From contig NZ_CP082945.1 of assembly GCF_019933235.1 (NCBI RefSeq), positions 7,229,501 to 7,293,500 on the forward strand: a DNA stretch of 64,000 bases. The letters are read 5' to 3'. Below the pieces are notes generated by a model. It saw only the letters and a program-made list of their open reading frames with translations. It was not told the origin of the DNA and did not search any database. A program made the position numbers and the translations under genes. Source of the DNA: Streptomyces angustmyceticus. GTDB lineage: Bacteria; Actinomycetota; Actinomycetes; Streptomycetales; Streptomycetaceae. Below are positions 1 to 8,871 of this stretch, one piece after another (the first letter of the stretch is position 1; each line of letters begins with the position of its first letter).

Positions 1-909
1 GCCGTGACCGTGGGCAGCGACGCGGTGGTGGCCGAGCTGCTGGGCCTGGACGAACGCGAAGTGCGCCTGGCCCGCCGCACGGTGGGCAAGGACGACGCCC
101 GCGCGGTCGCCAAGAGCCTGCTCGCCCAGACCACGCGCGAGCAGCCGCCCGCCGCGCAGGCCGCCACACCTCCCGCGGCCCCCGCCGCGACGCCCCCCGC
201 GAGCCCTCCCACACCCCCTCCCGCGGCGCACCCCACTCCGCCGCCCGCCTCGCACCCGGCCCCGCCGGCGGCCGCGCACCCCGTGAGCCCGGCGGCGTCG
301 GCGCCGGTCACCGCCCCCGCCGGCCCCCTTTCCAACGAGCCGGCCTGGGCGCCGGCCCTGGACGCGGTCCTGATGAGCGGCTGGCACAACGGAGTCGACC
401 TCACCGCCCTGGCCACCGAACTCGGACTCGACGTCCGGCTCCTTGTGGCACGCGCCCAACAGCTCTCCGCGGAGAGCCGGCCCTCCCCGGCCTCGTCGCC
501 GGACCGCACCGGCCGCCACCGCAGGATGGTCAATCTCCCACCGACCCCGCAGCCGGAGAACTCCCCTCCGGCCTGGCGCGAACGACCACCGCAGCACCTG
601 CGCGATCCCTACGACCAGGACCCCTGGAAGCAACAGCCGTACCAGAACTACCCCGACCAGCAGGACTACCAGGAGTACCGGATCTACGAAGAGCCTCCCC
701 AGCACCAGCACACCCCACAGCAACAACTCCCGCACCAGCAATACCTGCAACACCCACACCACCAGCAGTACCCCCAGCCCTCCCACCCCACCTGGGACGC
801 CAACGCCATCACCGCCGCCCAACACGACTGGGACGGCATTCTCAGTCAATGGGAAGCCACCACGTCCCCGACCCCGCCCCTCTCCGCGCCGGGGCAAGGG
901 GGCGGGTGA
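1..909 (+). CDS. hypothetical low-complexity protein, 5' end probably cut off by the window
   Basis: The reading frame is open from base 1. GTG codons are near the left edge, but no upstream start region is visible, so the N-terminus is probably missing. About 40 residues of ordinary helical sequence are followed by a Pro/Ala-rich linker (roughly 45-105). Next comes a short ordered block (about 110-155, rich in Leu, Ala and Trp) that could be a small helical domain. The C-terminal half is disordered and very rich in Gln, His, Tyr and Pro (about 195-275), ending in a short Trp-containing tail. There is no signal peptide or membrane segment. I do not recognise the family. The coding frame is supported by GC bias at third positions and a clean stop before the next promoter region. 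Confidence 0.6.
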   Translation, partial: AVTVGSDAVVAELLGLDEREVRLARRTVGKDDARAVAKSLLAQTTREQPPAAQAATPPAAPAATPPASPPTPPPAAHPTPPPASHPAPPAAAHPVSPAASAPVTAPAGPLSNEPAWAPALDAVLMSGWHNGVDLTALATELGLDVRLLVARAQQLSAESRPSPASSPDRTGRHRRMVNLPPTPQPENSPPAWRERPPQHLRDPYDQDPWKQQPYQNYPDQQDYQEYRIYEEPPQHQHTPQQQLPHQQYLQHPHHQQYPQPSHPTWDANAITAAQHDWDGILSQWEATTSPTPPLSAPGQGGG

Positions 910-1017
910 GGCGCCGTCAGGATCGCGTCGGGCCCCCGATGCCCGTGCCCGGTTCGTGGTGTTCGTCCGTATGATCGCGGGGGTGGCAGGTGACCGGCTC
1001 CGGAGGTGGGAACGAGC

Positions 1018-1857
1018 ATGGCGGAACGGCGTGTTGTCCTGGTGACGGGGGGCGGGACGGGTATCGGGGCGGCCACCGCGCGGCTGTTGCGGGCGGCCGG
1101 GCACCGGGTGGTGATCTCGGGGCGGCGGGTCGAACCGCTGCGGCGGCTCGCCGAGGAGACCGGAGCGCTGGCGCATCCCTCGGATGCCGCCGATCCCGCG
1201 GCGGTGCAGGATCTCGTCGACGCCACCGTGTCCGCGTACGGGCGGCTCGACGGGCTGGTGCTCAACGCCGGGATCGTGCGCGGCGGCGCCGTGGGTGATC
1301 TGTCCGTCGAGGACTGGGAGGCCGTGATGGCCACCAACGTCACCGGGCCGTTCCTGCTCCAGCGCGCCGCGCTGCCGCATCTGCTGGCGAGCCGGGGTGC
1401 GGTCGTCGCGGTGGCCTCGGTCGCCGCCCTGCGCAACGGCCACGGCAATGCCGCGTACGCGACGTCCAAGGCAGCCCTGCTCCAGCTCTGCCGGTCGCTC
1501 GCCGTCGACTACGGGCGGGCCGGGCTGCGCGCCAACATCGTCTGCCCCAGCTGGGTGCGTACGGAGCTGGCCGACCGGCGGATGGCGCGCTTCGCGGAGG
1601 AGACCGGGCGGGCGGCCGGCGGGGCGGACGCCGGGTACGAGGAGGCCACCCGGCTGCTGCCCGCGGGCCGCCCCGCAGAGCCGCGGGAGGTCGCGGAGGC
1701 GGTCAACTGGCTGCTCTCGCCGGCCGCGTCGTTCGTCAACGGCGCGGTGCTCACGGTCGACGGCGGGGCGACGGCGCTCGACCCCGGCGGCGCCGCGTTC
1801 TCCTTCCGTATCGAGGCCCGCGACGGTGCGAATGCCCGCGACGGTGCGAACGGCTGA
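1018..1857 (+). CDS. SDR family NAD(P)-dependent oxidoreductase
   Basis: Classical short-chain dehydrogenase/reductase of about 279 residues. It has a Rossmann cofactor loop TGGGTGIG near residue 12, an NAG motif (LNAGIV) near residue 84, a catalytic serine in the VASVAAL strand, and the YATSK active-site Tyr/Lys pair near residue 152. The C-terminus has the usual VNGAVLTVDGG ending. ATG at 1018 is preferred over an in-frame GTG at 1006 because GGAGG at 1002-1006 serves it; that GTG overlaps the ribosome site itself. The extreme C-terminus carries a short tandem repeat (RDGANARDGANG). Substrate is unknown. It stands alone ahead of a broken small gene. Confidence 0.85.
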   Translation: MAERRVVLVTGGGTGIGAATARLLRAAGHRVVISGRRVEPLRRLAEETGALAHPSDAADPAAVQDLVDATVSAYGRLDGLVLNAGIVRGGAVGDLSVEDWEAVMATNVTGPFLLQRAALPHLLASRGAVVAVASVAALRNGHGNAAYATSKAALLQLCRSLAVDYGRAGLRANIVCPSWVRTELADRRMARFAEETGRAAGGADAGYEEATRLLPAGRPAEPREVAEAVNWLLSPAASFVNGAVLTVDGGATALDPGGAAFSFRIEARDGANARDGANG

Positions 1858-1864
1858 GGCGGAC

Positions 1865-2201
1865 ATGACGGAGATCCTTTACCGGGACCGTTGGATCGAG
1901 TGCACCTCGGAGGTCCTGCGGGTTCGCGGCTACTACTTCCCGTGGGGGGACGAAGACCGTCCGTTATGACGCGGTGCGCGCGGTCCGGCGGGTGGCGATC
2001 GGTGCCTTCGGCGGCCGGGCCCGGATCTGGGGGACCGCGCACCCGCGCTACTGGGCGAGCCTGGACCCGGGGCGGTTCTCGAAGCGGGAGGCGCTGGTCC
2101 TCGATCTGGGCCGATTCGTGCGCCCGTTCGTCACGCCGGACGACGCCGCGGCCGTGGAGGCCATCCTGCGCGAGCGGATGCCGGCGCCTCCTCGGCCGTG
2201 A
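1865..2201 (+). pseudogene. small conserved-type protein (about 111 aa) broken by a one-base frameshift in a G run
   Basis: The first frame starts with ATG at 1865 (MTEILYRDRWIECTSE...) and reads to YYFPWG before running into a TGA at 1967-1969. The sequence continues sensibly in another frame from about 1950 (TKTVRYDAVRAVRRVAIG...) to the TGA at 2199-2201. Removing one G from the six-G run at 1944-1949 joins the two into a single protein of about 111 residues reading YYFPWGTKTVRYDAV. The content (short beta-rich segments, aromatic residues) resembles small bacterial PH-like proteins, but I cannot assign it firmly. This is either a real inactivating indel in a homopolymer or a sequencing error. 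Confidence 0.7.
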
Positions 2202-2225
2202 CGCCGCGGGGGCGCGGGCCGGAGG

Positions 2226-3395
2226 TCAGGTGGTGGCCGGCTGGGCGGCGCGGGCGAGTTCGCGGCGCAGCCGCTGGAAGGGGCGTGGGCGGTTGAGGGC
2301 GAGCACCGCGGTGGTGCGCCCGTCCCGTTCGTAGCAGGCGAGGAAGCTGCGGTCGTCGGGGGAGCCCTCCAGGACGCGAGGGGTGTCGGTGGGCAGCCGG
2401 TGGCCCGCGAACTGGATGCGGACGCCGTACTGGTCGGACCAGAAGTACGGCAGGCCGTGGTGGGTCGCCACGGTGGCGCCGGCCAGCAGGTTCCGCGCCG
2501 CGACGGCGGCCTGTTCGGTGGCGCTGGTCCAGTGCTCGGCGCGGGCGCCGTCGACCCGGGCGACGTCCCCGACGGCCACGACGGCGGGCAGCGGCGTCAC
2601 ACAGCCCGCGTCGCAGCGCACCCCGTCGTCGAGCGGCAGCCCGGAGTCCGCGAGCCAGGCGGTGCGGGGGCGCACCCCGATGCCGGTCACGACCACGTCG
2701 GCGGGGAGCAGCCGGCCGTCGGCCAGCTCGACCCCGGTGACGCGCCGGCCGGTGCCGCCGTCGTGCAGCCGGGCGACGCCGGTCCCGGTGAGCAGGGTGA
2801 CGCCGTGGTCCGCGTGCAGGGCGGCGCAGATCTCGGCCATGGCGCCGCCGAGTTGCGGGACGAGGGGGAGCGGGGCGGCCTCGACGACGGTGACGTCATG
2901 GCCGAGGGCGGCGCACGACGAGGCGACCTCGGCGCCGATGAAACCGCCGCCGATCACCACGACCCGGACCGGCCCCGACACCAGATCCGCGCGGAGCGCC
3001 TGGGCGTCGTCGAGGGTGCGCAGGGTGTGGGTCCCGGCGGGCACCGGGCCGGGGAGGCGGCGCGGGGCGGCCCCGGTGGCCAGGACGACGCCGTCGGCGG
3101 TCAGCGACCGGCCGCCGTCGAGCAGCACCGTGCGTCCCGCGGTGTCGAGACCGGTGGCCCGGGTGCCCAGCAGCCATTCGGCATCGAGTTCGGCGATCTC
3201 CTCGGCGTCGGCCAGGGCCAGTTGACCCGGGCCGGTGCCGCCGGTGAGGAAGTCCTTGGACAGCGGGGGCCGGTCGTAGGGGCCGTGGCACTCGTCCCCG
3301 ACGATCACCAGCCGGCCGTCGAACCCCTGGGCGCGCAGGGCCCGCGCGGTGTACAGGCCCGCCAGCGAGGCCCCGATGACTGCGACCGACTTCAT
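2226..3395 (-). CDS. FAD-dependent ferredoxin reductase of a Rieske oxygenase system
   Basis: A 389-residue pyridine-nucleotide-disulphide-type oxidoreductase. The N-terminal FAD fold is IGASLAGLYTARAL (about 6-19), followed by the YDRPPLSK motif typical of oxygenase-coupled ferredoxin reductases. A second Rossmann fold for NAD(P)H reads VVVIGGGFIGAEVASS near 150, and an FAD-ribityl motif (VVAVGDVARV) is near 275. The family transfers electrons from NAD(P)H to a small [2Fe-2S] ferredoxin. The start ATG at 3395 overlaps the stop of the upstream Rieske ferredoxin gene by 4 bases (ATGA), so the two are translationally coupled. The reading frame stays open far upstream, but this is antisense shadow. 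Likely electron donor chain for the oxygenase at 8872. Confidence 0.88.
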   Translation of the reverse strand: MKSVAVIGASLAGLYTARALRAQGFDGRLVIVGDECHGPYDRPPLSKDFLTGGTGPGQLALADAEEIAELDAEWLLGTRATGLDTAGRTVLLDGGRSLTADGVVLATGAAPRRLPGPVPAGTHTLRTLDDAQALRADLVSGPVRVVVIGGGFIGAEVASSCAALGHDVTVVEAAPLPLVPQLGGAMAEICAALHADHGVTLLTGTGVARLHDGGTGRRVTGVELADGRLLPADVVVTGIGVRPRTAWLADSGLPLDDGVRCDAGCVTPLPAVVAVGDVARVDGARAEHWTSATEQAAVAARNLLAGATVATHHGLPYFWSDQYGVRIQFAGHRLPTDTPRVLEGSPDDRSFLACYERDGRTTAVLALNRPRPFQRLRRELARAAQPATT

Positions 3396-3712
3396 GCGGC
3401 GGTGCCCTCCTCGGCGGCGCGGTGGACGTAGATCATGCCGTCCTGGACGGTCACGGGGTGGGTGCGCACGGCGCGGCGGGCCGGCAGGCAGGTCGCCGCT
3501 CCGGTGCGCAGGTCGAAGGAGGCGGCGTGCAGCGGGCATTCGACCAGGCACCCTTCCAGCCAGCCGTCCGCCAGCGAGGCGTCCTGGTGGGTGCAGGTGT
3601 CGTCGATCGCGTAGAGCTGCCCGTCGGTGTGGAAGACGGCGATCGGCGGTGCGGTGTCGATGCGTACGGACTCGCCTGGCGGCAGGTCGGCGAGAGGGCA
3701 GACAGGAATCAC
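3392..3712 (-). CDS. Rieske [2Fe-2S] ferredoxin
   Basis: Small Rieske protein of 106 residues. Both cluster motifs are visible: CTH (about residues 52-54) and CPLH (about 71-74), the C-x-H...C-x2-H pattern for a Rieske [2Fe-2S] centre. GTG at 3712 is chosen because the protein then begins VIPVCPLADLPPGE like other oxygenase ferredoxins and is preceded by AGGGGGG. An ATG at 3730 is an alternative. The stop overlaps the reductase start. Family members shuttle electrons from a reductase to a Rieske oxygenase. The gene is divergent from the betaine demethylation operon, which has a terminal Rieske oxygenase but no reductase of its own. Confidence 0.88.
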   Translation of the reverse strand: MIPVCPLADLPPGESVRIDTAPPIAVFHTDGQLYAIDDTCTHQDASLADGWLEGCLVECPLHAASFDLRTGAATCLPARRAVRTHPVTVQDGMIYVHRAAEEGTAA

Positions 3713-3938
3713 GGGACCCCCCTGGTGCATTCGGAAGCATCGAGTTTCGTGGAGCGCACGATGAAGCGCTATACGCAACAGAATCCCGATGGCGGGCGGA
3801 TGCGTCAAGCGCCTCGGGGAATTGCCGGAACACGGGCCGGTGCGCGGGCCGGAACGCGGTCCGGGGCGCCGGAGTTCGGTCTTTCCGGCCGTGTGCAGGG
3901 GCGTCGCGAGTCCGTTGCGGAGAGCCGGCCCGTACCTC

Positions 3939-3968
3939 TTGACGCTGCCGAGTCGGCGTTCCCACTAT
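3939..3968 (+). promoter_or_regulatory. candidate sigma70-type promoter of the betaine demethylation operon
   Basis: TTGACG (3939-3944) and CACTAT (3963-3968) are separated by 18 bases, and lie about 50 bases before the dehydrogenase start at 4021. This resembles a HrdB-type promoter. The 9-mer TACGCAACA occurs at 3772-3780 and again at 3997-4005 in this divergent region, possibly as a regulator half-site. Inference only. Confidence 0.45.
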
Positions 3969-4020
3969 GTCTCTCATCGCGCAACCAGTCGTGCAGTACG
4001 CAACACTTGAGGGGTAGGGC

Positions 4021-5133
4021 ATGCCACACGAAGTCCATGCCGTCGTCGCGGCGGAACACGGCGCACCCGTCGAGCTGCGGACCATCGTGGTGCCGGATCC
4101 CGGCCCGGGAGACGTGCTCGTCGCCGTGCGGGCCTGCGGCGTCTGCCACACCGATCTGCACTACCGGGACGGAGCGATCGGCGACGCGTTCCCCTTCCTG
4201 CTCGGCCACGAGGCGGCCGGCGTGATCGAGGAGGTCGGCCCCGGCGTCACCGGGCTCGCCCCCGGCGACTTCGTCGTCCTCGCCTGGCGGGCCCCCTGCG
4301 GCGCCTGCCGCTCCTGCCGCCGCGGACGGCCTTGGTACTGCTTCGACTCCGTCAACGCCGGCCGGCCGATGACCCTGCGGGACGGCACCTCCCGTACGGC
4401 GTCCGGGGGAGGCACTCCGCTCACCCCCGCGCTCGGGATCGGCGCGTTCGCCGAGAAGACCCTGGTCGCCGCCGGACAGGCGGTCAAGGTCGACCCGCAC
4501 GCCCGCCCCGAGGCCGCCGGCCTCATCGGCTGCGGCGTCATGGCGGGCTATGGCGCGGCCGTGCACACCGGCGCCGTGGGCAGCGGGGACACCGTCGCCG
4601 TCATCGGCTGCGGCGGGGTGGGCAGCGCGGCCATCGCCGGTGCGTCCCTCGCCGGGGCCCGCCGGGTGATCGCGGTCGACATCGACGACCGCAAGCTCGA
4701 CGGCGCCACCCGCTTCGGCGCCACCCACACCGTCAACTCCCGTGGCACGGACCCCGTCGAGGCGGTCCGCGGGCTCACCGGCGGCCATGGCGCGGACGTG
4801 GTGATCGATGCGGTCGGCCGGCCCGAGACCTGGACCCAGGGCTTCTTCATGCGCGACCTGGCCGGGACGCTGGTCCAGGTCGGCGTCCCCGACCCGGACA
4901 TGCGCGTCGAGCTGCCGCTGATCGACCTGTTCTCGCGCGGCGGCGCCCTGAAGTCCTCCTGGTACGGCGACTGCCTGCCCAGCCGCGACTTCCCCGTGCT
5001 CATCGACCGCTACCTCGGCGGACGCCTCGACCTCGACGGATTCGTCACCGAGACGATCGCCCTGGACGAGGTGGAGTCCGCCTTCGACAAGATGCGCGAC
5101 GGCCGGGTACTGCGCTCCGTCGTGGTCATCTGA
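4021..5133 (+). CDS. mscR: S-(hydroxymethyl)mycothiol dehydrogenase (mycothiol-dependent formaldehyde dehydrogenase)
   Basis: Zinc-dependent medium-chain alcohol dehydrogenase of 370 residues. Catalytic zinc ligands are in CGVCHTDLHYRDG (near residue 40) and GHEAAG (near 62). The structural-zinc lobe is CGACRSCRRGRPWYC (four Cys, about 92-106). The NAD-binding loop is GCGGVGSAAI near 200. Length and motifs match actinobacterial MscR, which oxidises the formaldehyde-mycothiol adduct. It is the first gene of an operon whose oxygenase and sarcosine oxidase release formaldehyde, which explains its place. ATG at 4021 follows GAGGGGTAGGGC. A generic alcohol dehydrogenase is the alternative, but the context favours formaldehyde detoxification. 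Confidence 0.85.
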   Translation: MPHEVHAVVAAEHGAPVELRTIVVPDPGPGDVLVAVRACGVCHTDLHYRDGAIGDAFPFLLGHEAAGVIEEVGPGVTGLAPGDFVVLAWRAPCGACRSCRRGRPWYCFDSVNAGRPMTLRDGTSRTASGGGTPLTPALGIGAFAEKTLVAAGQAVKVDPHARPEAAGLIGCGVMAGYGAAVHTGAVGSGDTVAVIGCGGVGSAAIAGASLAGARRVIAVDIDDRKLDGATRFGATHTVNSRGTDPVEAVRGLTGGHGADVVIDAVGRPETWTQGFFMRDLAGTLVQVGVPDPDMRVELPLIDLFSRGGALKSSWYGDCLPSRDFPVLIDRYLGGRLDLDGFVTETIALDEVESAFDKMRDGRVLRSVVVI

Positions 5134-5180
5134 CGGCGTCCCGTCCCTCGCCGATCACCCCGACCAGCAGGAGGAGGGTC

Positions 5181-7640
5181 ATGTCCCGTACGCCCGCACA
5201 CCGTTCCCGTGTAGTGGTCATCGGTGCCGGCATCGTCGGCTGCTCGCTCGCCGACGAGCTGACCGCCCGTGGCTGGAGCGAGGTCACCGTCCTCGAACAG
5301 GGCCCGCTGCCGGCCCCCGGCGGTTCCACCTCGCACGCCCCCGGCCTGGTCTTCCGGACCGGCCCGTCCAAGACCATGACCGAGTTCGCCGCCTACACCG
5401 TCGAGAAGTTCGGCGCCCTGGAGGCGGACGGGCTGCCCTGCTTCCACCCGGTCGGCGGCCTGGAGATCGCCACCACCGAGGCCCGCTGGGCCGACCTGCA
5501 CCGCAAGGCCGGGCTCGCCGCCTCCTGGGGCGTACGCGGTGCGCTGCTCTCCCCGCGGCAGTGCAAGGAGCTGTGGCCGATGCTCGACGAGACCGTGCTG
5601 TACGGCGGTTTCCACACCCCCGACGACGGCCTGGCCCGCGCGGTGCCCGCCTGCCGCGCCCAGATCGCCCGGGCCGAGAGCCGCGGCGCCCGCTTCCTGG
5701 AGCGGCACACCGTCACCGGCATCGAGCGGGCGGACGGCCGCGTCACCGGCGTCGTCACCGACCGCGGCACCTTCCCCGCCGACCACGTCGTCTCGGCCGC
5801 CGGCTTCTGGGGCCCGGTGATCGGCGCGATGGCCGGGGTGGACGTACCGCTGCTGCCGCTGGCCCACCAGTACGCCACCACCGAGCCGCTGCCCGAACTC
5901 GCCGGCGTCAACGACCCTCGTCGCGAGGCGAGCAAGCCGATCCTGCGCTTCCAGGACCGCGACCTCTACTTCCGCGAGCACCACGACCGGCTCGGCATCG
6001 GCTCCTACGCCCACCGCCCGATGCCCGTCGACCCCTTCACCGTCCCCGCCTTCGACGAAGCTCCCGTGATGCCGTCGTCGCTGCCCTTCACCGCGGACGA
6101 CTTCGCCCCGAGCTGGCAGGACAGCGTCGGGCTGCTGCCCGCGCTCGGCGCCTCGCGGGTGGCCGAGGGTTTCAACGGCGTCTTCTCCTTCACCCCCGAC
6201 GGGATGCCGGTCCTCGGCGAGTCCCGCGAACTGCGCGGATTCTGGCTCGCCGAGGCGGTCTGGGTCACCCACTCCGCGGGCGTCGCCAAGGCCGTCGCCG
6301 AGTGGATGACGGAGGGCCGGCCCGCCGTCGACATCCACGAATGCGACCTCTACCGCTTCGAGGACGCCCAGCGCTCGCCCGCCTACATCGCCGACCGCGG
6401 CGCCCAGAGCTTCATCGAGGTCTACGACGTCATCCACCCGCTGCAGCCCATGGAGCAGCCGCGGCCGCTGCGCACCAGCCCCTTCTACCCGCGGCAGCAG
6501 GAACTCGGCGCGTACTTCCTGGAGGCCGGCGGCTGGGAACGCCCGCACTGGTACGAGGCCAACGCCCCGCTCGCCGAAGGGCTGCACCTCCCCGAGCGGG
6601 ACGCCTGGTCCGCCCGCCACTGGTCGCCGATCGCCGCCGCCGAGGCCCGGGCCACCCGCGAACGGGTCGCCCTCTACGACATGACCCCGCTGCGCAGGCT
6701 GGAGGTCACCGGCCCCGGCGCCCTCGCCTTCCTCCAGCGGATGACCAGCAACAACCTCGCCAAGAAGCCGGGCGCGGTGACCTACACCCTGCTCCTGGAC
6801 GAGACCGGCGGCATCCGCTCCGACCTCACCGTCGCCCGGCTGGCCCCCGACCGCTTCCAGGTCGGCGCCAACAGCGCAGCCGACCTCGACTGGCTGCTGC
6901 GGCATGCCCCGGACGGGGAAGTACAGGTCCGTGACATCACCTCCGGCACCTGCTGCATCGGCGTCTGGGGCCCGCTCGCCCGCGACCTGGTCCAGCCGCT
7001 CACCCGCGACGACTTCTCCCACGAGACCTTCGGCTACTTCCGGGCCCGGCAGACCCACCTCGGCCATGTCCCGGTCACCGCCCTGCGCCTGAGCTACGTC
7101 GGCGAGCTGGGCTGGGAGCTGTACACCACCGCCGACCTGGGGCTGCGGCTGTGGGACACGCTCTGGGAGGCGGGCCGTGAGCACGGGGTGATCGCCGCCG
7201 GACGCAGCGCCTTCAACAGCCTCCGGCTGGAGAAGGGGTACCGCGCCTGGGGCCATGACATGACCACCGAGCACGACCCGTACGAGGCCGGCGTCGGCTT
7301 CGCCGTCCGCCCCGCCAAGGGCGACTTCCTCGGCCGCGACGCACTGGAGGGCCGCAGCGATCAGACCGCGGCCCGCAGGCTCAGCTGCCTCACGCTCGAC
7401 GACCCGGACGCCCTCGTCCTGGGCAAGGAACCGGTCCTAGTCGACGGCGTCCCGGCCGGCTACGTCACCTCCGCCGCCTACGGCTACACCCTGGGCCGGG
7501 GCATCGCCTACGCCTGGCTGCCGGCCGCCGCCGCGGCCCCCGGCACCCCCGTCCACATCGAGTACTTCGGCGAGAAGATCCCCGCGACCGTCGCCCAGGA
7601 GCCCCTCTTCGACCCCCGGATGGAACGCATCCGCAGGTAG
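5181..7640 (+). CDS. dmgO: dimethylglycine oxidase-type FAD/tetrahydrofolate enzyme
   Basis: Bifunctional protein of 819 residues. The N-terminal DAO-type FAD domain (1 to about 370) has VVVIGAGIVGCSLADEL and the loop GGSTSHAPG. In dimethylglycine oxidase the His of this loop (here His52) carries covalent FAD; that role is recalled from the Arthrobacter enzyme. A linker domain leads to GcvT-type tetrahydrofolate domains (about 430-819; LSYVGELGWELY, TTEHDPYEAG). Length and motif order match Arthrobacter DMGO (about 830 residues). It demethylates dimethylglycine to sarcosine and channels the methylene group to tetrahydrofolate. Start ATG 5181 follows AGGAGGAG. It sits in series with genes for the steps before and after it. 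Confidence 0.9.
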   Translation: MSRTPAHRSRVVVIGAGIVGCSLADELTARGWSEVTVLEQGPLPAPGGSTSHAPGLVFRTGPSKTMTEFAAYTVEKFGALEADGLPCFHPVGGLEIATTEARWADLHRKAGLAASWGVRGALLSPRQCKELWPMLDETVLYGGFHTPDDGLARAVPACRAQIARAESRGARFLERHTVTGIERADGRVTGVVTDRGTFPADHVVSAAGFWGPVIGAMAGVDVPLLPLAHQYATTEPLPELAGVNDPRREASKPILRFQDRDLYFREHHDRLGIGSYAHRPMPVDPFTVPAFDEAPVMPSSLPFTADDFAPSWQDSVGLLPALGASRVAEGFNGVFSFTPDGMPVLGESRELRGFWLAEAVWVTHSAGVAKAVAEWMTEGRPAVDIHECDLYRFEDAQRSPAYIADRGAQSFIEVYDVIHPLQPMEQPRPLRTSPFYPRQQELGAYFLEAGGWERPHWYEANAPLAEGLHLPERDAWSARHWSPIAAAEARATRERVALYDMTPLRRLEVTGPGALAFLQRMTSNNLAKKPGAVTYTLLLDETGGIRSDLTVARLAPDRFQVGANSAADLDWLLRHAPDGEVQVRDITSGTCCIGVWGPLARDLVQPLTRDDFSHETFGYFRARQTHLGHVPVTALRLSYVGELGWELYTTADLGLRLWDTLWEAGREHGVIAAGRSAFNSLRLEKGYRAWGHDMTTEHDPYEAGVGFAVRPAKGDFLGRDALEGRSDQTAARRLSCLTLDDPDALVLGKEPVLVDGVPAGYVTSAAYGYTLGRGIAYAWLPAAAAAPGTPVHIEYFGEKIPATVAQEPLFDPRMERIRR

Positions 7641-7700
7641 CCCGCGTCCGTCGGTCCACCGGTGATCCGCTCGTCCTCCGTACGCAGAAGGAGCAACCGC

Positions 7701-8861
7701 ATGGCTCCCACCTACGACGTCATCGTCCTCGGCCTCGGCGGCATGGGCAGTGCCGCCGCCCACCACCTCGCCGCCCGCGGCGCCCGGGTCCTGGGCCTGG
7801 AGAAGTTCGGCCCGGTGCACCACCGCGGCTCCAGCCACGGCGGTTCCCGTATCACCCGGCAGTCCTACTTCGAGGACCCCGCCTACGTCCCGCTGCTGCT
7901 GCGCTCCTACGAGCTGTACGAGAAGCTGGAGCGGGACACCGGCCGCCAGATCGCCACCCTCTGCGGCGGGGTGATGATCGGCCGCCCCGACAGCCGCACC
8001 GTCCGCGGCAGTCTGGAATCCGCCCGCCGGTGGGACCTCCCGCACGAGATGCTCGGCCCCGAGGAGATCCGCCGCCGCTTCCCGACCCTCACACCCGCCG
8101 ACGACGAGGTCGCGCTGTACGAGGCGCGGGCGGGCCTGGTCCGGCCGGAGTTCACCGTCGCCGCGCATGTCCAGCTCGCCGGCCGGGACGGCGCCGAGCT
8201 GCACTTCGAGGAACCGGTCACCCGCTGGGAGGAGCTGCCCGGCGGCTCCGGGGTCCGCGTGCACACCCCCGAGAACACCTACACCGCGGGCCAGTTGGTG
8301 ATCTGCCCGGGAGCCTGGGCGCCCCAACTGCTCACCGACCTGGGGGTGCCGTTCACCATCGAACGGCAGGTCATGTACTGGTTCGCCCCCGACGGCGGCA
8401 CCGCGCCCTTCGTCCCGGAGCGGCACCCGATCTACATCTGGGAGGACGACCGGGGCGTCCAGGTCTACGGCTTCCCGTCGATCGACGGCCCGGACGGCGG
8501 TGCCAAGGTCGCGTTCTTCCGCAAGGGCACCGTCTGCACCCCGGAGACCATCGAACGCACCGTGCACGACCACGAGGTGCGCGCCATGGCCGACCAGATG
8601 CGCCCCCGCATCCCCGCCCTCCCCGGCCGCTTCCTCAAGGCCGCCACCTGCATGTACTCCAACACTCCCGACGAGCACTTCGTGATCACCCGGCACCCCG
8701 CGCACCCGGAGACCGTGACCGTCGCCTGCGGGTTCTCCGGGCACGGCTTCAAGTTCGTCCCCGTGGTCGGTGAGATCGTCGCCGATCTCGCGCTGACCGG
8801 GGCCACCGCGCACCCCATCGAGCTGTTCGACCCCCGCCGGGCCGCCGCCGCGGCCGCTTGA
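7701..8861 (+). CDS. soxA: monomeric sarcosine oxidase / N-methyl amino acid oxidase
   Basis: 386-residue DAO-family flavoenzyme. The dinucleotide fold is VIVLGLGGMGSAAAHHLAARG (about 8-28, shown in part), followed by the RGSSHGGSRITR segment typical of MSOX/SolA proteins. ATCMYSNTPDEHF near residue 317 contains the Cys that holds FAD covalently in monomeric sarcosine oxidase, and CGFSGHGFKF follows near 344. It converts sarcosine to glycine, formaldehyde and H2O2. ATG at 7701 is preceded by AGAAGGAG. The upstream gene makes sarcosine, so sarcosine is the likely substrate. N-methyltryptophan oxidase is the usual automatic label for the same family. Confidence 0.88.
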   Translation: MAPTYDVIVLGLGGMGSAAAHHLAARGARVLGLEKFGPVHHRGSSHGGSRITRQSYFEDPAYVPLLLRSYELYEKLERDTGRQIATLCGGVMIGRPDSRTVRGSLESARRWDLPHEMLGPEEIRRRFPTLTPADDEVALYEARAGLVRPEFTVAAHVQLAGRDGAELHFEEPVTRWEELPGGSGVRVHTPENTYTAGQLVICPGAWAPQLLTDLGVPFTIERQVMYWFAPDGGTAPFVPERHPIYIWEDDRGVQVYGFPSIDGPDGGAKVAFFRKGTVCTPETIERTVHDHEVRAMADQMRPRIPALPGRFLKAATCMYSNTPDEHFVITRHPAHPETVTVACGFSGHGFKFVPVVGEIVADLALTGATAHPIELFDPRRAAAAAA

Positions 8862-8871
8862 GGAGGCCACC

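Noticed and set aside
201..300. GC-rich Pro/Ala codon repeats considered as a tandem DNA repeat
   Set aside because: The repetition reflects a Pro/Ala-rich linker with varied codons, not a uniform repeat unit.
5010..7274. Long minus-strand frame opposite the dimethylglycine oxidase gene
   Set aside because: Gly/Val/Asp-rich antisense shadow; the plus-strand gene has full family motifs.
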